From assembly GCF_016862215.1 (NCBI RefSeq), contig NZ_BOMN01000129.1, positions 1-64,000 of the forward strand: a stretch of DNA of 64,000 nucleotides. Direction: 5' to 3'. Under the pieces are notes generated by a model. The model saw only the letters and a list, made by a program, of their open reading frames with translations, was not told the DNA's origin and made no database searches. Source of the stretch: Winogradskya humida. Lineage in GTDB: Bacteria > Actinomycetota > Actinomycetes > Mycobacteriales > Micromonosporaceae. Shown here piece after piece: positions 17,319-25,263 of the stretch. The translations under genes and the position numbers were made by a program. Within the stretch, counting starts at the first letter, position 1. Every line of letters begins with the position of its first letter.

Positions 17319-18143
17319 TCAGCTCTCCGCCGGCCGGGTCGGGGGCCAGACCAGGACGTCGTCCGGGATGTGAGCATTGTGGATGGCGGCGAAGTCCCGG
17401 CCCGGCAGGGTCCTGCCGTGCGCCGCGACCAGGCGGGCAACCTCGATCGCGCCATGGGCCTGGAAGTGGGTGTTGTCGGCGACGCCGGCCGGGTAGTTGA
17501 CCGACTCTCCCGGGTCGAGCCACAGGAAGTAGTCCTTGGTCGGCTCGGGGCCGAGTCTGCTCCACAGGTCGAAGGACAGAGCGGTCAGATCGATCAGTGG
17601 GGTACGCGTACGAGCAGCCAGATCGCGCATGGCGTCCGGGTATTCGCCGTGGGACAGATACGGCACGCCGTCGGCTGTGAAGCGGCGGCGCTCGACCGGG
17701 GTGACCAGCACGGGATGGGCGTGCCGGGCGCGGGCGCCGTCGAGGTAGAGCCGCAGGTAGTCCTGGAACGTCGTCCACGGCTCGGTGTAGCGGGCGGGGT
17801 CCTCGGACTTCTCGTCGTTGTGCCCGAACGACACGAGCAGGCTGTCCCCGGGGCGGATCGCGGCCAGGATGAGGTCGAGCCGGCCCAGGTCGGCGAAGCT
17901 CTTGGAGCTCGCCCCGGACAGCGCGGCGTTCGAGACGGCAACACCGGGCCGCAGGAACGCCGGCAGGGCCTGCCCCCACCCGGCCCGGGGGACGTCAGCG
18001 GTGGCATAGGTCGCCGCCGTGGAGTCGCCCGCCACGAACACCGTGCGATGCCGGCCGGCCGCCGAGGCGTCGCCCGCTCCCCAAGCTGCACTGACCGCGC
18101 CGCCGAGAGCAGCGCCGAGAAGAGTTCTCCGTCCGATTCCCAT
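17319..18143 (-). CDS. Secreted rhamnogalacturonan acetylesterase-like SGNH hydrolase
   Basis: Exported deacetylase of 274 residues acting on acetylated pectin backbone or similar polysaccharide. The twin-arginine-type leader MGIGRRTLLGAALGGAVSAA is followed by the catalytic domain. It contains block I VFVAGDSTAA with serine 41, block III VSFGHNDEKS, and the C-terminal DNTHFQAHGA with the Asp/His pair. This is the pattern of RhgT/RGAE proteins rather than general lipases. A LacI-type operator lies 29-42 bases upstream of the start, so it is probably induced by a plant sugar. Its stop faces the MMPL gene. Confidence 0.88.
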   Translation of the reverse strand: MGIGRRTLLGAALGGAVSAAWGAGDASAAGRHRTVFVAGDSTAATYATADVPRAGWGQALPAFLRPGVAVSNAALSGASSKSFADLGRLDLILAAIRPGDSLLVSFGHNDEKSEDPARYTEPWTTFQDYLRLYLDGARARHAHPVLVTPVERRRFTADGVPYLSHGEYPDAMRDLAARTRTPLIDLTALSFDLWSRLGPEPTKDYFLWLDPGESVNYPAGVADNTHFQAHGAIEVARLVAAHGRTLPGRDFAAIHNAHIPDDVLVWPPTRPAES

Positions 18144-18171
18144 GCCTCATTAAATCAACGTTCGTCGATCT

Positions 18172-18185
18172 GGCAAGCGCTTACC
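18172..18185. promoter_or_regulatory. LacI-type operator GGCAAGCGCTTACC
   Basis: The core AAGCGCTT (18175-18182) is a perfect palindrome with a central CG. GGC and ACC flanks are the usual shape of actinobacterial LacI-family operators for polysaccharide genes. It lies just upstream of the acetylesterase start. The regulator is unknown; the LacI protein at 3.5 kb has a different putative site. Confidence 0.6.
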
Positions 18186-18205
18186 TGTGCCAAAACAGGC
18201 CATGC

Positions 18206-18236
18206 TTGACCTGAACCAGGCTTCAGGTCGCAGCAT
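18206..18236 (+). promoter_or_regulatory. MerR-type promoter with 19-bp spacer and internal palindrome
   Basis: TTGACC (18206-18211) and CAGCAT (18231-18236) are separated by 19 bases. A perfect palindrome GACCTGAA-N6-TTCAGGTC (18208-18229) lies across the spacer. Overlong spacers with a spanning dyad are the hallmark of MerR-activated promoters. Six bases after the -10 comes the GTG at 18243. It now drives only a gene fragment. Confidence 0.5.
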
Positions 18237-18242
18237 GACCAC

Positions 18243-18413
18243 GTGACGGACACCGACGAGGTACGACAGGCGCTGGACCGGCAGCGAACCGTGGAGATCA
18301 CCACGATCGGGCGCCGCTCCGGGCAGCCACGACGCATCGAGACCTGGCGCTACCGGGCAGCCGGCCGATACTGGCTGACCGGCAGCCCGCTGGCGGAGAT
18401 CACCCTCGAGTGA
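18243..18413 (+). pseudogene. Truncated deazaflavin-dependent nitroreductase-like (DUF385) N-terminus
   Basis: A 56-codon frame begins VTDTDEVRQALDRQRTVEIT, then TIGRRSGQPRRIETWRYRA and YWLTGSP. This matches the first third of the F420-dependent DDN/DUF385 flavin-like barrel family, whose members are about 130-150 residues. It ends abruptly after the second strand, so it cannot form the barrel. A well-formed promoter-like region precedes it, suggesting recent loss of the 3' part by deletion up to the aldo/keto reductase gene, which converges 18 bases away. Confidence 0.7.
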
Positions 18414-18431
18414 AATCGTCGCCGCTATGGC

Positions 18432-19415
18432 TCAGCGCTCGATCATCTTCATCTGCTCGTCGGTGTGGTGACCACCCTCGGCGACCGGCAGCGCGTCAAG
18501 CGTCGCGAGCTGCTCCGCCGTGAGGGTGACCGCGTCCGCGGCGGTGTTCTCCTCCACCCGGCTGACCCGCTTGGTGCCCGGGATCGGGACGACGTCGTTG
18601 CCCTTGGCGAGCAGCCACGCCAGCGCGACCTGACCCGCGGTCGCACCCACCTGCTCGGCGACCTTCTGAACCTCGTCAGCGATCGCCAGATTCCGCTGGA
18701 AATTCTCCCCGGTGAAACGCGGGTGGGTCTTGCGGAAGTCGCTGTCGTCCAGCTTCTCGACATCCGCCGGCGTCCGCAGCGCCCCGGTGAGGAACCCACG
18801 ACCCAGCGGAGAGTACGCCACCAGCCCGATCCCCAGCTCCCGCAACACCGGCAGCACCTCATCCTGGTCCCGCGTCCACAACGAATACTCCGACTGCAAC
18901 GCGGAGATCGGGTGCACTTCATGCGCCCGGCGAATCGTCGGGATCCACGCCTCGGACAACCCGATGTGCCGGATCTTGCCCTCCTTCACCAGCTCGGCCA
19001 GAGCGCCGACGGTGTCCTCGATCGGGGTGTCCGGGTCGACCCGGTGCTGGTAGTACAGGTCGATGTGATCGGTGCCGAGCCGCTTGAGCGAGCCCTCGAC
19101 AGCGGTGCGGATGCTCTGCGGGCTGCTGTCGGCCGACCCCGCACTGCGGCCGGTGTGCGAGATGAGGCCGAACTTGGTGGCCAGTACGACCTGGTCACGG
19201 CGGCCTTGGAGCGCCTTGCCGACGAGCTCCTCGTTGACATACGGGCCGTACACCTCGGCGGTGTCGATCAGGGTGACGCCGAGCTCGATCGCCCGGTGAA
19301 TGGTGCGGATCGACTCGGCGTCGTCGCTGCCGGATCCGGTGTATCCGTGCGACATGCCCATCGCACCGAGGCCGATGCGGCCGACGTCGAGGTCTCCGAG
19401 CTTGGCACTGTGCAT
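18432..19415 (-). CDS. Aldo/keto reductase
   Basis: NADPH-dependent cytosolic carbonyl reductase of about 327 residues. The catalytic tetrad is recognisable: Asp and Tyr in LIDTAEVYGPYVNEE, Lys in LATKFGLIS, and His in DLYYQHRVD. The C-terminal cofactor motif IPGTKRVSRVEEN is present. The barrel start KLGDLDVGRIGLGAMGMSHG is typical. I chose the ATG at 19415; an in-frame GTG at 19424 adds three residues. The substrate is unknown. A strong hairpin just upstream insulates it from the regulator gene at 19.7-20.6 kb. Confidence 0.9.
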   Translation of the reverse strand: MHSAKLGDLDVGRIGLGAMGMSHGYTGSGSDDAESIRTIHRAIELGVTLIDTAEVYGPYVNEELVGKALQGRRDQVVLATKFGLISHTGRSAGSADSSPQSIRTAVEGSLKRLGTDHIDLYYQHRVDPDTPIEDTVGALAELVKEGKIRHIGLSEAWIPTIRRAHEVHPISALQSEYSLWTRDQDEVLPVLRELGIGLVAYSPLGRGFLTGALRTPADVEKLDDSDFRKTHPRFTGENFQRNLAIADEVQKVAEQVGATAGQVALAWLLAKGNDVVPIPGTKRVSRVEENTAADAVTLTAEQLATLDALPVAEGGHHTDEQMKMIER

Positions 19416-19520
19416 GATTCCCACGCTTCCGGGATAGGGGGCCGATGGTCAGTCTCAGCAGACATCACTACCCCGTAGACAGGGAGTCATTACCGAAAGG
19501 GGTATTGGCAGAGTCCCCCT

Positions 19521-19549
19521 CCGGCGGGCCGGTCGGACCGGCCCGCCGG
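19521..19549 (-). terminator. Perfect 13-bp stem terminator hairpin
   Basis: CCGGCGGGCCGGT, loop CGG, ACCGGCCCGCCGG: an unbroken 13-pair stem with a three-base loop. It starts nine bases after the stop of a small His-rich frame that overlaps the end of the Lrp gene, on the same strand. It is the strongest terminator-like structure I found in the window. Confidence 0.8.
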
Positions 19550-19557
19550 CACTCGGG

Positions 19558-19683
19558 TCAGTGTCCGTGCGGCGCAACAGGACGCTGATGCTCGAGGGCG
19601 ACCCCCACCCGCCCGGTGACGTCGGCCCCATGAGCACCGCCATGCTCATGGTCAATACCCTGCGCGCCCACCAGAGGGCACAC
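19558..19683 (-). CDS. Possible 41-residue histidine-rich micro-protein
   Basis: A GTG at 19683, inside the last 32 bases of the Lrp gene, opens a frame. It begins MCPLVGAQGIDHEHGGAHGA, continues with DVTGRVGVALEHQRPVAPHG, and ends in His. Six histidines and one cysteine in 41 residues suggest metal binding. The frame ends nine bases before the strong terminator, so it would be transcribed with the Lrp gene and translated by coupling. No ribosome site is obvious. It could instead be chance; there is no recognisable family. Confidence 0.3.
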   Translation of the reverse strand: MCPLVGAQGIDHEHGGAHGADVTGRVGVALEHQRPVAPHGH

Positions 19684-20647
19684 CGGAGAGCGCCAGCTGC
19701 TTGATCTGGCGCAGGATCAGAGCGCTCTCCACCATGAGTACGCCGTCCAGGGCCCCGATCCTGTCGGTGAGGTACGCGTACAACTCCTCGGTCCCGCGGC
19801 ACCGGACGGCGGCAACGATGTTGACCCGTCCGGTGGACGCGGCGGCGAACTCGACCTCGCGGTGCCCGGCGAGCGCGCGGCCGACCGTGGACAGCGCGGC
19901 CGGGGCCACCGTCAGCCACAGCATCGCTCCGACGTCGTGCCCCATGAGCTCCGGGGAGTACTGCACCCCGTAATAGAGCACTCCCTCCGCGCGCAGCCGT
20001 TCCAGGCGCCGGTGCACGACGTCCTCGGAATGCCCCGACTCGGACTGCAGCTGGGCGATGGTGGCCCGGCCGTCGTGGAACAGCGCGGCGAGCAGTACCT
20101 CGTCGACGGCATCGACCGTGGCTGTTCCCGGCGGCGGCTCGACCGGTCCGGGTCGTAGCGCCGACTCCTCGGCGGGTGTCAGCGCGCTGGCCTTGCCCAG
20201 CCAGCCGAGCCGGTCGCCGTAGAAGCGGTGCAGGATGCAGTAGGCGTTGAGCCCGATGACCCGCGGGGTGCGCTGCAGCCGATCGAGGAGCAGTTCGTCG
20301 CGGTCGGCGCGGTTGCGGGGCTTCATCGAGCAGACGACCTCGGTGCCACCGGAGATCAGCGCGACGTATGACGTGTCCGCACGCCGGGCCAGCGCGTCGG
20401 CCAGCTTCTCGGCCGCGTCGGGGGTGCACTGCATCCGCACAAGCCAGCTCGACCGGCCCAGGCGGAGTTCGTCGGTCATCCCCAGCACCCGCAACCCGAC
20501 CGTCGCGCGCAGCTTGCGGAAGCGGCGTGCGACGGTCTGGTCGGAGACGCCGAGCACCGCGGCGATCCGGTTGAACGGTGCCCGCCCGTCGAGCTGCAGC
20601 GCCTGCAACAGCTTCAGGTCGAGCTCGTCGAGCGTACGGTTGGTCAC
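19652..20647 (-). CDS. Duplicated Lrp/AsnC-type transcriptional regulator
   Basis: A 331-residue regulator with two Lrp-like modules in one chain. The first helix-turn-helix is in LDGRAPFNRIAAVLGVSDQT (near residue 19). The second, near 178, is in LFHDGRATIAQLQSESGHSE. Each is followed by an AsnC/RAM effector-like segment. Normal Lrp proteins are about 150 residues, so this is the tandem-fused form common in actinomycetes. Effector and targets are unknown. The MFS pump gene ends 16 bases upstream on the same strand, so the two may be co-transcribed; a TAGGCT box seven bases before the GTG allows separate expression. Confidence 0.88.
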   Translation of the reverse strand: MTNRTLDELDLKLLQALQLDGRAPFNRIAAVLGVSDQTVARRFRKLRATVGLRVLGMTDELRLGRSSWLVRMQCTPDAAEKLADALARRADTSYVALISGGTEVVCSMKPRNRADRDELLLDRLQRTPRVIGLNAYCILHRFYGDRLGWLGKASALTPAEESALRPGPVEPPPGTATVDAVDEVLLAALFHDGRATIAQLQSESGHSEDVVHRRLERLRAEGVLYYGVQYSPELMGHDVGAMLWLTVAPAALSTVGRALAGHREVEFAAASTGRVNIVAAVRCRGTEELYAYLTDRIGALDGVLMVESALILRQIKQLALSGVPSGGRAGY

Positions 20648-20663
20648 GGTTTCGAGCCTAGGA

Positions 20664-22220
20664 TCAGGCCGGAACTGGTTCGGCGGGTACCGGGATCTGC
20701 GGCGCCGGGGCCGGCGACGAGGGGCGGCGCAGCAGGGTCACCGCGACGAGGGCGGCGAGGATCAGCAGTCCCGCGGAAACGGTCATCGCGAGGTGCATTC
20801 CGTCGAGGAACGAGTCGCCGAGGGAACCCAGGACGGCGCCTTGCTGCGTACCGTAATCCTGGCCCGCGACCGCCTGGAAGCCCGAGCCCTCCATGGCCTG
20901 CCGGGCGACCTGGCGTGAGCCGGCATCGACGCCCGCGTCCGTCAGATGCTGCGGCAGCGTGCTCGCCGCCCGGCTGGTCAGCAACGCACCCAGCACCGCC
21001 GGGCCCAGCGCCCCACCGAACTGACGGAACGCGTTGTTACCCGCCGCGGCCATCCCCGCCAGCTGGTACGGCACCGAGCTGACCGCCGTGGCCGTCATCG
21101 GCGTCAGCACCGCACCCAGCCCGAGCCCGAACAACGCCAGCCGCCACCCGATCCCCGCGAACGACGTGTCCGCATCCACCGTCGTCAGGGTGACCGCCGC
21201 GATGCCCGCGACCAGCAGCCCGCCGCTGAGCAGGAAACGCACCGGGATCCGGTGCATCAGCCGCGCGAACACCGGACCGAGCACGATGGGTACGACCGTG
21301 AACGTCAGCAACCGCAGCCCGGCCTGCATCGTGGTCAGCTGCTGCGCCAGCCCGAAGTACAGGCTGAGCACGAAGACGCTGCCGATCACACCCATGAACG
21401 TGATCATCGCGACCAGCGCCGTCGCGGTGAACCCTCTGCTGCGGAACAACGCCGGGCTCAGCATCGGCGCATCACTACGCCGCTCGACCAGGACGAACGC
21501 GACCAGGAACACCGCCGCCACCACGAACGCCACGGTCACCTCGGGGCTGGTGAACGAGTCCGCGCCGCCCTCGATGACGCCGTACACCAGCGCGACGATC
21601 GCCACCATCACCGTGAGCTGCCCCGGCCAGTCCAGATGCCGCTCACCCGGAGCCCGGGAGTCCGTCACCAGCGGCACCGACACCGCGAGGGTGATCAGGG
21701 CGACCGGGATCGTCACCAGATAGATCCAGCGCCACCCCACGTGATCGAGGATCAGGCCGGCCAGCAACGGACCGGTCGCCAGGGCCAGCAGCAACGCCGT
21801 GGCCCAGTAGCTGATGTATCTACCGCGTTCCCGCGGGTCCGGCACCGCGTGACTGATCAGCGCGAGGGTGGCCGGCAACAGAGCGGCGGCACCCATGCCG
21901 GCGAAGACCTGCCCGATCCACACCACCTGGATCGACGTCGCGCACAGGGCGATCGCGGCACCGATCGTGCAGAGCAGCAGCCCCGCCTGGAACACCTTCT
22001 TACGTCCGTGAACATCGCCGAAGACACCGGCGGTCAGGATCAGCGCAGCCATCGGCAGCACGAACGCGTCCGACACCCACGACAGGTCCGACGTCGACGC
22101 GCCCAGGCCGCGCTGGATGGCGGGCAGGCTCACCGACACCGTGGTGACGGGCAGGTACGCCACGAACACCCCGATGCACGCCATCACCAGAGTGGGTCCG
22201 AGCTTTCTTGTGTTCGCCAT
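20664..22220 (-). CDS. MFS drug-efflux transporter, DHA2 (14-helix) family
   Basis: Proton-coupled exporter of 518 residues with about fourteen transmembrane helices. The family signature of helix 1 to loop 2-3 is clear (LPAIQRGLGASTSDLSWVSD, then GVFGDVHGRKKVFQAGLLL). The motif C region follows in helix 5 (GPLLAGLILDHVGWRWIYL). The ATG at 22220 is chosen over one 30 bases upstream because AAGGGAG precedes it. The likely substrate is an antibiotic or other hydrophobic compound. An AraC-type gene is transcribed away from it across 140 bases and is the probable regulator. Confidence 0.9.
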   Translation of the reverse strand: MANTRKLGPTLVMACIGVFVAYLPVTTVSVSLPAIQRGLGASTSDLSWVSDAFVLPMAALILTAGVFGDVHGRKKVFQAGLLLCTIGAAIALCATSIQVVWIGQVFAGMGAAALLPATLALISHAVPDPRERGRYISYWATALLLALATGPLLAGLILDHVGWRWIYLVTIPVALITLAVSVPLVTDSRAPGERHLDWPGQLTVMVAIVALVYGVIEGGADSFTSPEVTVAFVVAAVFLVAFVLVERRSDAPMLSPALFRSRGFTATALVAMITFMGVIGSVFVLSLYFGLAQQLTTMQAGLRLLTFTVVPIVLGPVFARLMHRIPVRFLLSGGLLVAGIAAVTLTTVDADTSFAGIGWRLALFGLGLGAVLTPMTATAVSSVPYQLAGMAAAGNNAFRQFGGALGPAVLGALLTSRAASTLPQHLTDAGVDAGSRQVARQAMEGSGFQAVAGQDYGTQQGAVLGSLGDSFLDGMHLAMTVSAGLLILAALVAVTLLRRPSSPAPAPQIPVPAEPVPA

Positions 22221-22360
22221 GGAGGCGGAACTCCCTTCGGTTCGGCTCATCAGAATCCGGACCGGCGGTGATCATGGCGAGCCAGTAGGGCCGCTTCCCG
22301 GAAAATCGACATCCACGACCGGGAAGGGCGGGAATTCCGACACGCCGTACGCTCGTCGGC

Positions 22361-23185
22361 ATGATGCCGCCCGACCGCGATGACCTGGGGCTGGGCACAT
22401 GGCGGCGGGAGCCGGGGACGGTGGTGCGCCGGGCCGTGTCGGCGGGGGATCCGGCGCCGCTCGCGATCGTCGCCGAGTCGGAGGTGCCGGGGTCCGCGAC
22501 GGAGTGGTCGCCGCACGCGCACCCGATGCACGAGCTGGTGTGGGTGCGCGGCGGGACGCTGACCTCGCGGATCGGGAACAGGATCTACACCGTGCCACCC
22601 GGCTGGGGGTTGTGGCTGCCCGCCGGCGTGGTCCACGGGGGCAGGCTGACCGCCGGCGCCGAGCTGCACGACGCGTTCTTCGCCCCCGGCCGCACCCCGG
22701 TGGAGTTCGCGGGGCCGACGTCGATCACGGTGACTCCCCTGCTGGAGTCGTTGCTGGTGCGCCTGGCCCGCAAGGATCTCGACGCCGGCGCGCGGGCACG
22801 GACCGAGGCGGTCGTGTTCGACGTCCTCGATCCGACGGACCGGCAGTTCGCGCTGGAGCTGCCCGGGGATCCACGGATCGACCCGATCGCCGAGGCGCTG
22901 CTCGCGGATCCCTCCGACGGTCGCGGGCTGCAGGAATGGGCGGCGCAGCTGGGGCTGAGCGATCGGACGGTGACGCGGGCGTTCCGCGGGGCGACCGGGT
23001 TGTCTTTCGCGCAGTGGCGGCAGGCTCTGCGCGTACACGAAGCATTGGCTCTGTTGTCCGCGGGCGCGGATGTGCGGGAGGTCTCCGAACGGCTCGGGTA
23101 TTCGCAGCCCAGCACGTTCATAGCCGCGTTCCGGCGCGTGATGAAGGTGACTCCCGGTGCCGTGGCGCCCACGTATCGCGCTTGA
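22361..23185 (+). CDS. AraC-family transcriptional regulator with cupin sensor domain
   Basis: Regulator of 274 residues. The N-terminal cupin (about residues 20-115) has the HAHPMHELVWVRGGTLTSRI and YTVPPGWGLWLPAGVVHGG segments. The C-terminal double helix-turn-helix includes LQEWAAQLGLSDRTVTRAFR and LSAGADVREVSERLGYSQPS. A TACGCT box ends seven bases before the ATG. Divergence from the MFS pump suggests control of efflux. It is paralogous to the AraC gene at 33.7 kb, which shares the GLWxPxGVxHGG turn and domain order. Confidence 0.9.
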   Translation: MMPPDRDDLGLGTWRREPGTVVRRAVSAGDPAPLAIVAESEVPGSATEWSPHAHPMHELVWVRGGTLTSRIGNRIYTVPPGWGLWLPAGVVHGGRLTAGAELHDAFFAPGRTPVEFAGPTSITVTPLLESLLVRLARKDLDAGARARTEAVVFDVLDPTDRQFALELPGDPRIDPIAEALLADPSDGRGLQEWAAQLGLSDRTVTRAFRGATGLSFAQWRQALRVHEALALLSAGADVREVSERLGYSQPSTFIAAFRRVMKVTPGAVAPTYRA

Positions 23186-23255
23186 TGTCCGGAATCCCGT
23201 ATCGCCTGTCCTGAGTGCGGGATTGCCGTCAGCCTGAACCTCACCTAGCCTCCCG

Positions 23256-23274
23256 TAAGGCAAGGCAACCCTTA
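23256..23274. promoter_or_regulatory. IdeR/DmdR-type iron box
   Basis: TAAGGCAAGGCAACCCTTA matches 13 of 19 positions of the consensus iron box TTAGGTTAGGCTAACCTAA. It is the core of the inverted repeat GTAAGG-N9-CCTTAC. It lies 41 bases before the iron-transport ATPase gene. A second weaker half-site pair (TGAACCTCACCTAG) lies just upstream. Confidence 0.7.
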
Positions 23275-23314
23275 CTCACGAGGGCCTGCTGCCCCTGTGA
23301 TGCGGAGCCGATCG

Positions 23315-24205
23315 ATGTCCACGACGCACGAGCCCCGGCGTGGGCCCGCCGGACTGGCGACGGATCTGCACGGTGAGCACCTCGACCTGCGCTACGGAAA
23401 GACGGCTGTGGTCCACGGCGTCTCGGTCGCGCTGACGTCAGGGGAGGTGACGGCGCTGATCGGGCCGAACGGCAGCGGCAAGTCGACCCTGCTGCGCGCC
23501 CTCGCCCGGCTGCACCGCGCCGACGGCGGCGAGGTCGTGCTGCGTCACCACGACGGGCGGCCGGCGCGCGCGGTGTCGCTGCTCAGCGCACGCCAGTTCG
23601 CGCGGGAGGTCACGCTGTTCTCACAGTCGCGGCAGGCCCCGCACGGGCTGAAGGTGAGCGAGGTCGTGTCGTTCGGGCGCCACCCGCACCGGCGCCGCTT
23701 CGCCGGGCCGTCGCCCGCGGACCGCGGCGCGATCAGCCGTGCGATGGAGGTCACCGGCGTACGCGACATGGCCGAACGCGCCGTCGGTGAACTCTCCGGC
23801 GGCGAGATGCAACGCGTCTGGCTCGCCGCGTGCGTCGCCCAGGAGACCGGCGTCGTGCTGCTCGACGAGCCGACGAACCACCTGGACCTGCGCTACCAGA
23901 TCGAGACGCTCGACCTGGTCCGCGATCTCGCCGACGAGCACGGTGTCGCCGTCGGCATCGTCCTGCACGACCTCGACCACGCCGCGCGGGTCGCCGACAC
24001 GCTCCTGCTCCTGCACGCCGGGCGCATCCACGCCGCGGGCGACCCCCTGGACGTGCTCACCGCCGAGAACCTCAGCCAGGTCTACGACCTGCGCGTCGAG
24101 GTCGGCGTCGACGAGAGCACCGGGCGCCTGCGCATCGACCCCGTCGGGCGGCATCCCGCCCGCAACCGAAACACCAGCACCACCTCAGGAGAGAAACTCG
24201 CATGA
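23315..24205 (+). CDS. Iron-siderophore ABC transporter ATPase, FecE/FepC type
   Basis: Cytoplasmic ATPase of 296 residues powering ferric-siderophore import. Walker A is GPNGSGKSTLLRALARL near residue 50. The ABC signature is ELSGGEMQRVWLAACVAQE, Walker B is VVLLDEPTNHLDL, and the switch histidine is in GIVLHDLDHAA. The ATG at 23315 has GGAG seven bases upstream; two further starts lie 18 and 15 bases earlier. It heads a three-gene operon behind an iron box and overlaps the binding-protein gene by ATGA. It should be induced by iron starvation. Confidence 0.93.
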   Translation: MSTTHEPRRGPAGLATDLHGEHLDLRYGKTAVVHGVSVALTSGEVTALIGPNGSGKSTLLRALARLHRADGGEVVLRHHDGRPARAVSLLSARQFAREVTLFSQSRQAPHGLKVSEVVSFGRHPHRRRFAGPSPADRGAISRAMEVTGVRDMAERAVGELSGGEMQRVWLAACVAQETGVVLLDEPTNHLDLRYQIETLDLVRDLADEHGVAVGIVLHDLDHAARVADTLLLLHAGRIHAAGDPLDVLTAENLSQVYDLRVEVGVDESTGRLRIDPVGRHPARNRNTSTTSGEKLA

Positions 24206-25263
24206 TCCTTGTCAACCGCCTGACGGCCACCGCGGCGATGCTCGCCGTGGCAGCCGCCACGATCACGGCCTGCGGCACCACGAAGGTCGGCGAACCCGCC
24301 GCCGGCGGCCCGTCCGCCCCCGCGTCGCAGACCTGCGCCGACGACACCACCTCGACCGCGACCGGCCCGGTGTCGATGACGGACGGCGTCGGGCGCAAGG
24401 TGGAGCTCGCCAAGCCCGCCCAGCGGGTCGCGGTGCTGGAGTGGCAGCAGACCGAGGACGTGCTCACGCTGTGCCTCACCCCCGTCGCGGTCGCCGACGC
24501 GAAGGGATACGCGACCTACGTCAAGGCCGAGACGCTGCCCGCGAACGTCGCCGACACCGGCGAGCGCGGTGAGCCCGACCTCGACGCGCTCTACGCGACG
24601 AAGCCCGACCTCATCATCGTCGAGGCGTTCAAGGCCGACGACGAGCTGATCACCAAGCTCGAGAAGCGGGGCGTCCCCGTGCTCGCCACGGTCGGCGCCG
24701 ACGCCACCGGCCAGATCGCGAACATGAAAAAGGTCTTCTCGATGATCGGTACGGCGACCGGCCGCACCGAACGCGCCGACCTCGTCCTGCGGCAGTTCGA
24801 CGAGCACCTCGCGCAGGCCAAGACGAAGGTGGCCGCCGCGAACGTCACCGCCAAGGACTTCCTGTTCTTCGACGGCTGGATCGAGGGGGGCAACGTCGTC
24901 ATCCGCCCGTACGGCAAGGGCGCCCTGTTCACCGAGCTCGGCGAGCAGCTCGGCCTGACCCCGGCGTGGACGGACGCCGTCAACAAGGCCTACGGCAGCG
25001 GCGGCGTCGACCCCGCGTACGGCCTCGCGCAGACCGACATCGAGGGCCTCACCGCCGTCGGCGCCGCGACGCTGTTCTACTCCGACGACCAGACCCCGGA
25101 GAGCTACGTTCCGGAGCTGCGCAAGAGCTCGATCTGGACGGCGCTCCCCGCTGTGAAGGAGGGGCGGGCGTACCCGTTCCCCGCGGGCGTCTGGGGAGCC
25201 GGTGGACCGTTGTCGAACGAGCAGGCGATCGACGCGTACACCAAGATCCTGACCAAGGGGTGA
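24202..25263 (+). CDS. Iron-siderophore-binding lipoprotein (FecB/FhuD type)
   Basis: Extracytoplasmic receptor of 353 residues. Leader peptide and lipobox TITAC place the lipidated cysteine at residue 24. The substrate-binding domain has the family landmarks GRKVELAKPAQRVAVLEWQQ, ALYATKPDLIIVEAFKADDE and LGLTPAWTDAVNKAYG. A Ser/Thr-rich linker follows the cysteine. Strong GGAGAG precedes the ATG. It overlaps the ATPase stop (ATGA), and its own stop overlaps the GTG of the permease, so all three subunits are coupled. The siderophore is not deducible. Confidence 0.92.
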   Translation: MILVNRLTATAAMLAVAAATITACGTTKVGEPAAGGPSAPASQTCADDTTSTATGPVSMTDGVGRKVELAKPAQRVAVLEWQQTEDVLTLCLTPVAVADAKGYATYVKAETLPANVADTGERGEPDLDALYATKPDLIIVEAFKADDELITKLEKRGVPVLATVGADATGQIANMKKVFSMIGTATGRTERADLVLRQFDEHLAQAKTKVAAANVTAKDFLFFDGWIEGGNVVIRPYGKGALFTELGEQLGLTPAWTDAVNKAYGSGGVDPAYGLAQTDIEGLTAVGAATLFYSDDQTPESYVPELRKSSIWTALPAVKEGRAYPFPAGVWGAGGPLSNEQAIDAYTKILTKG

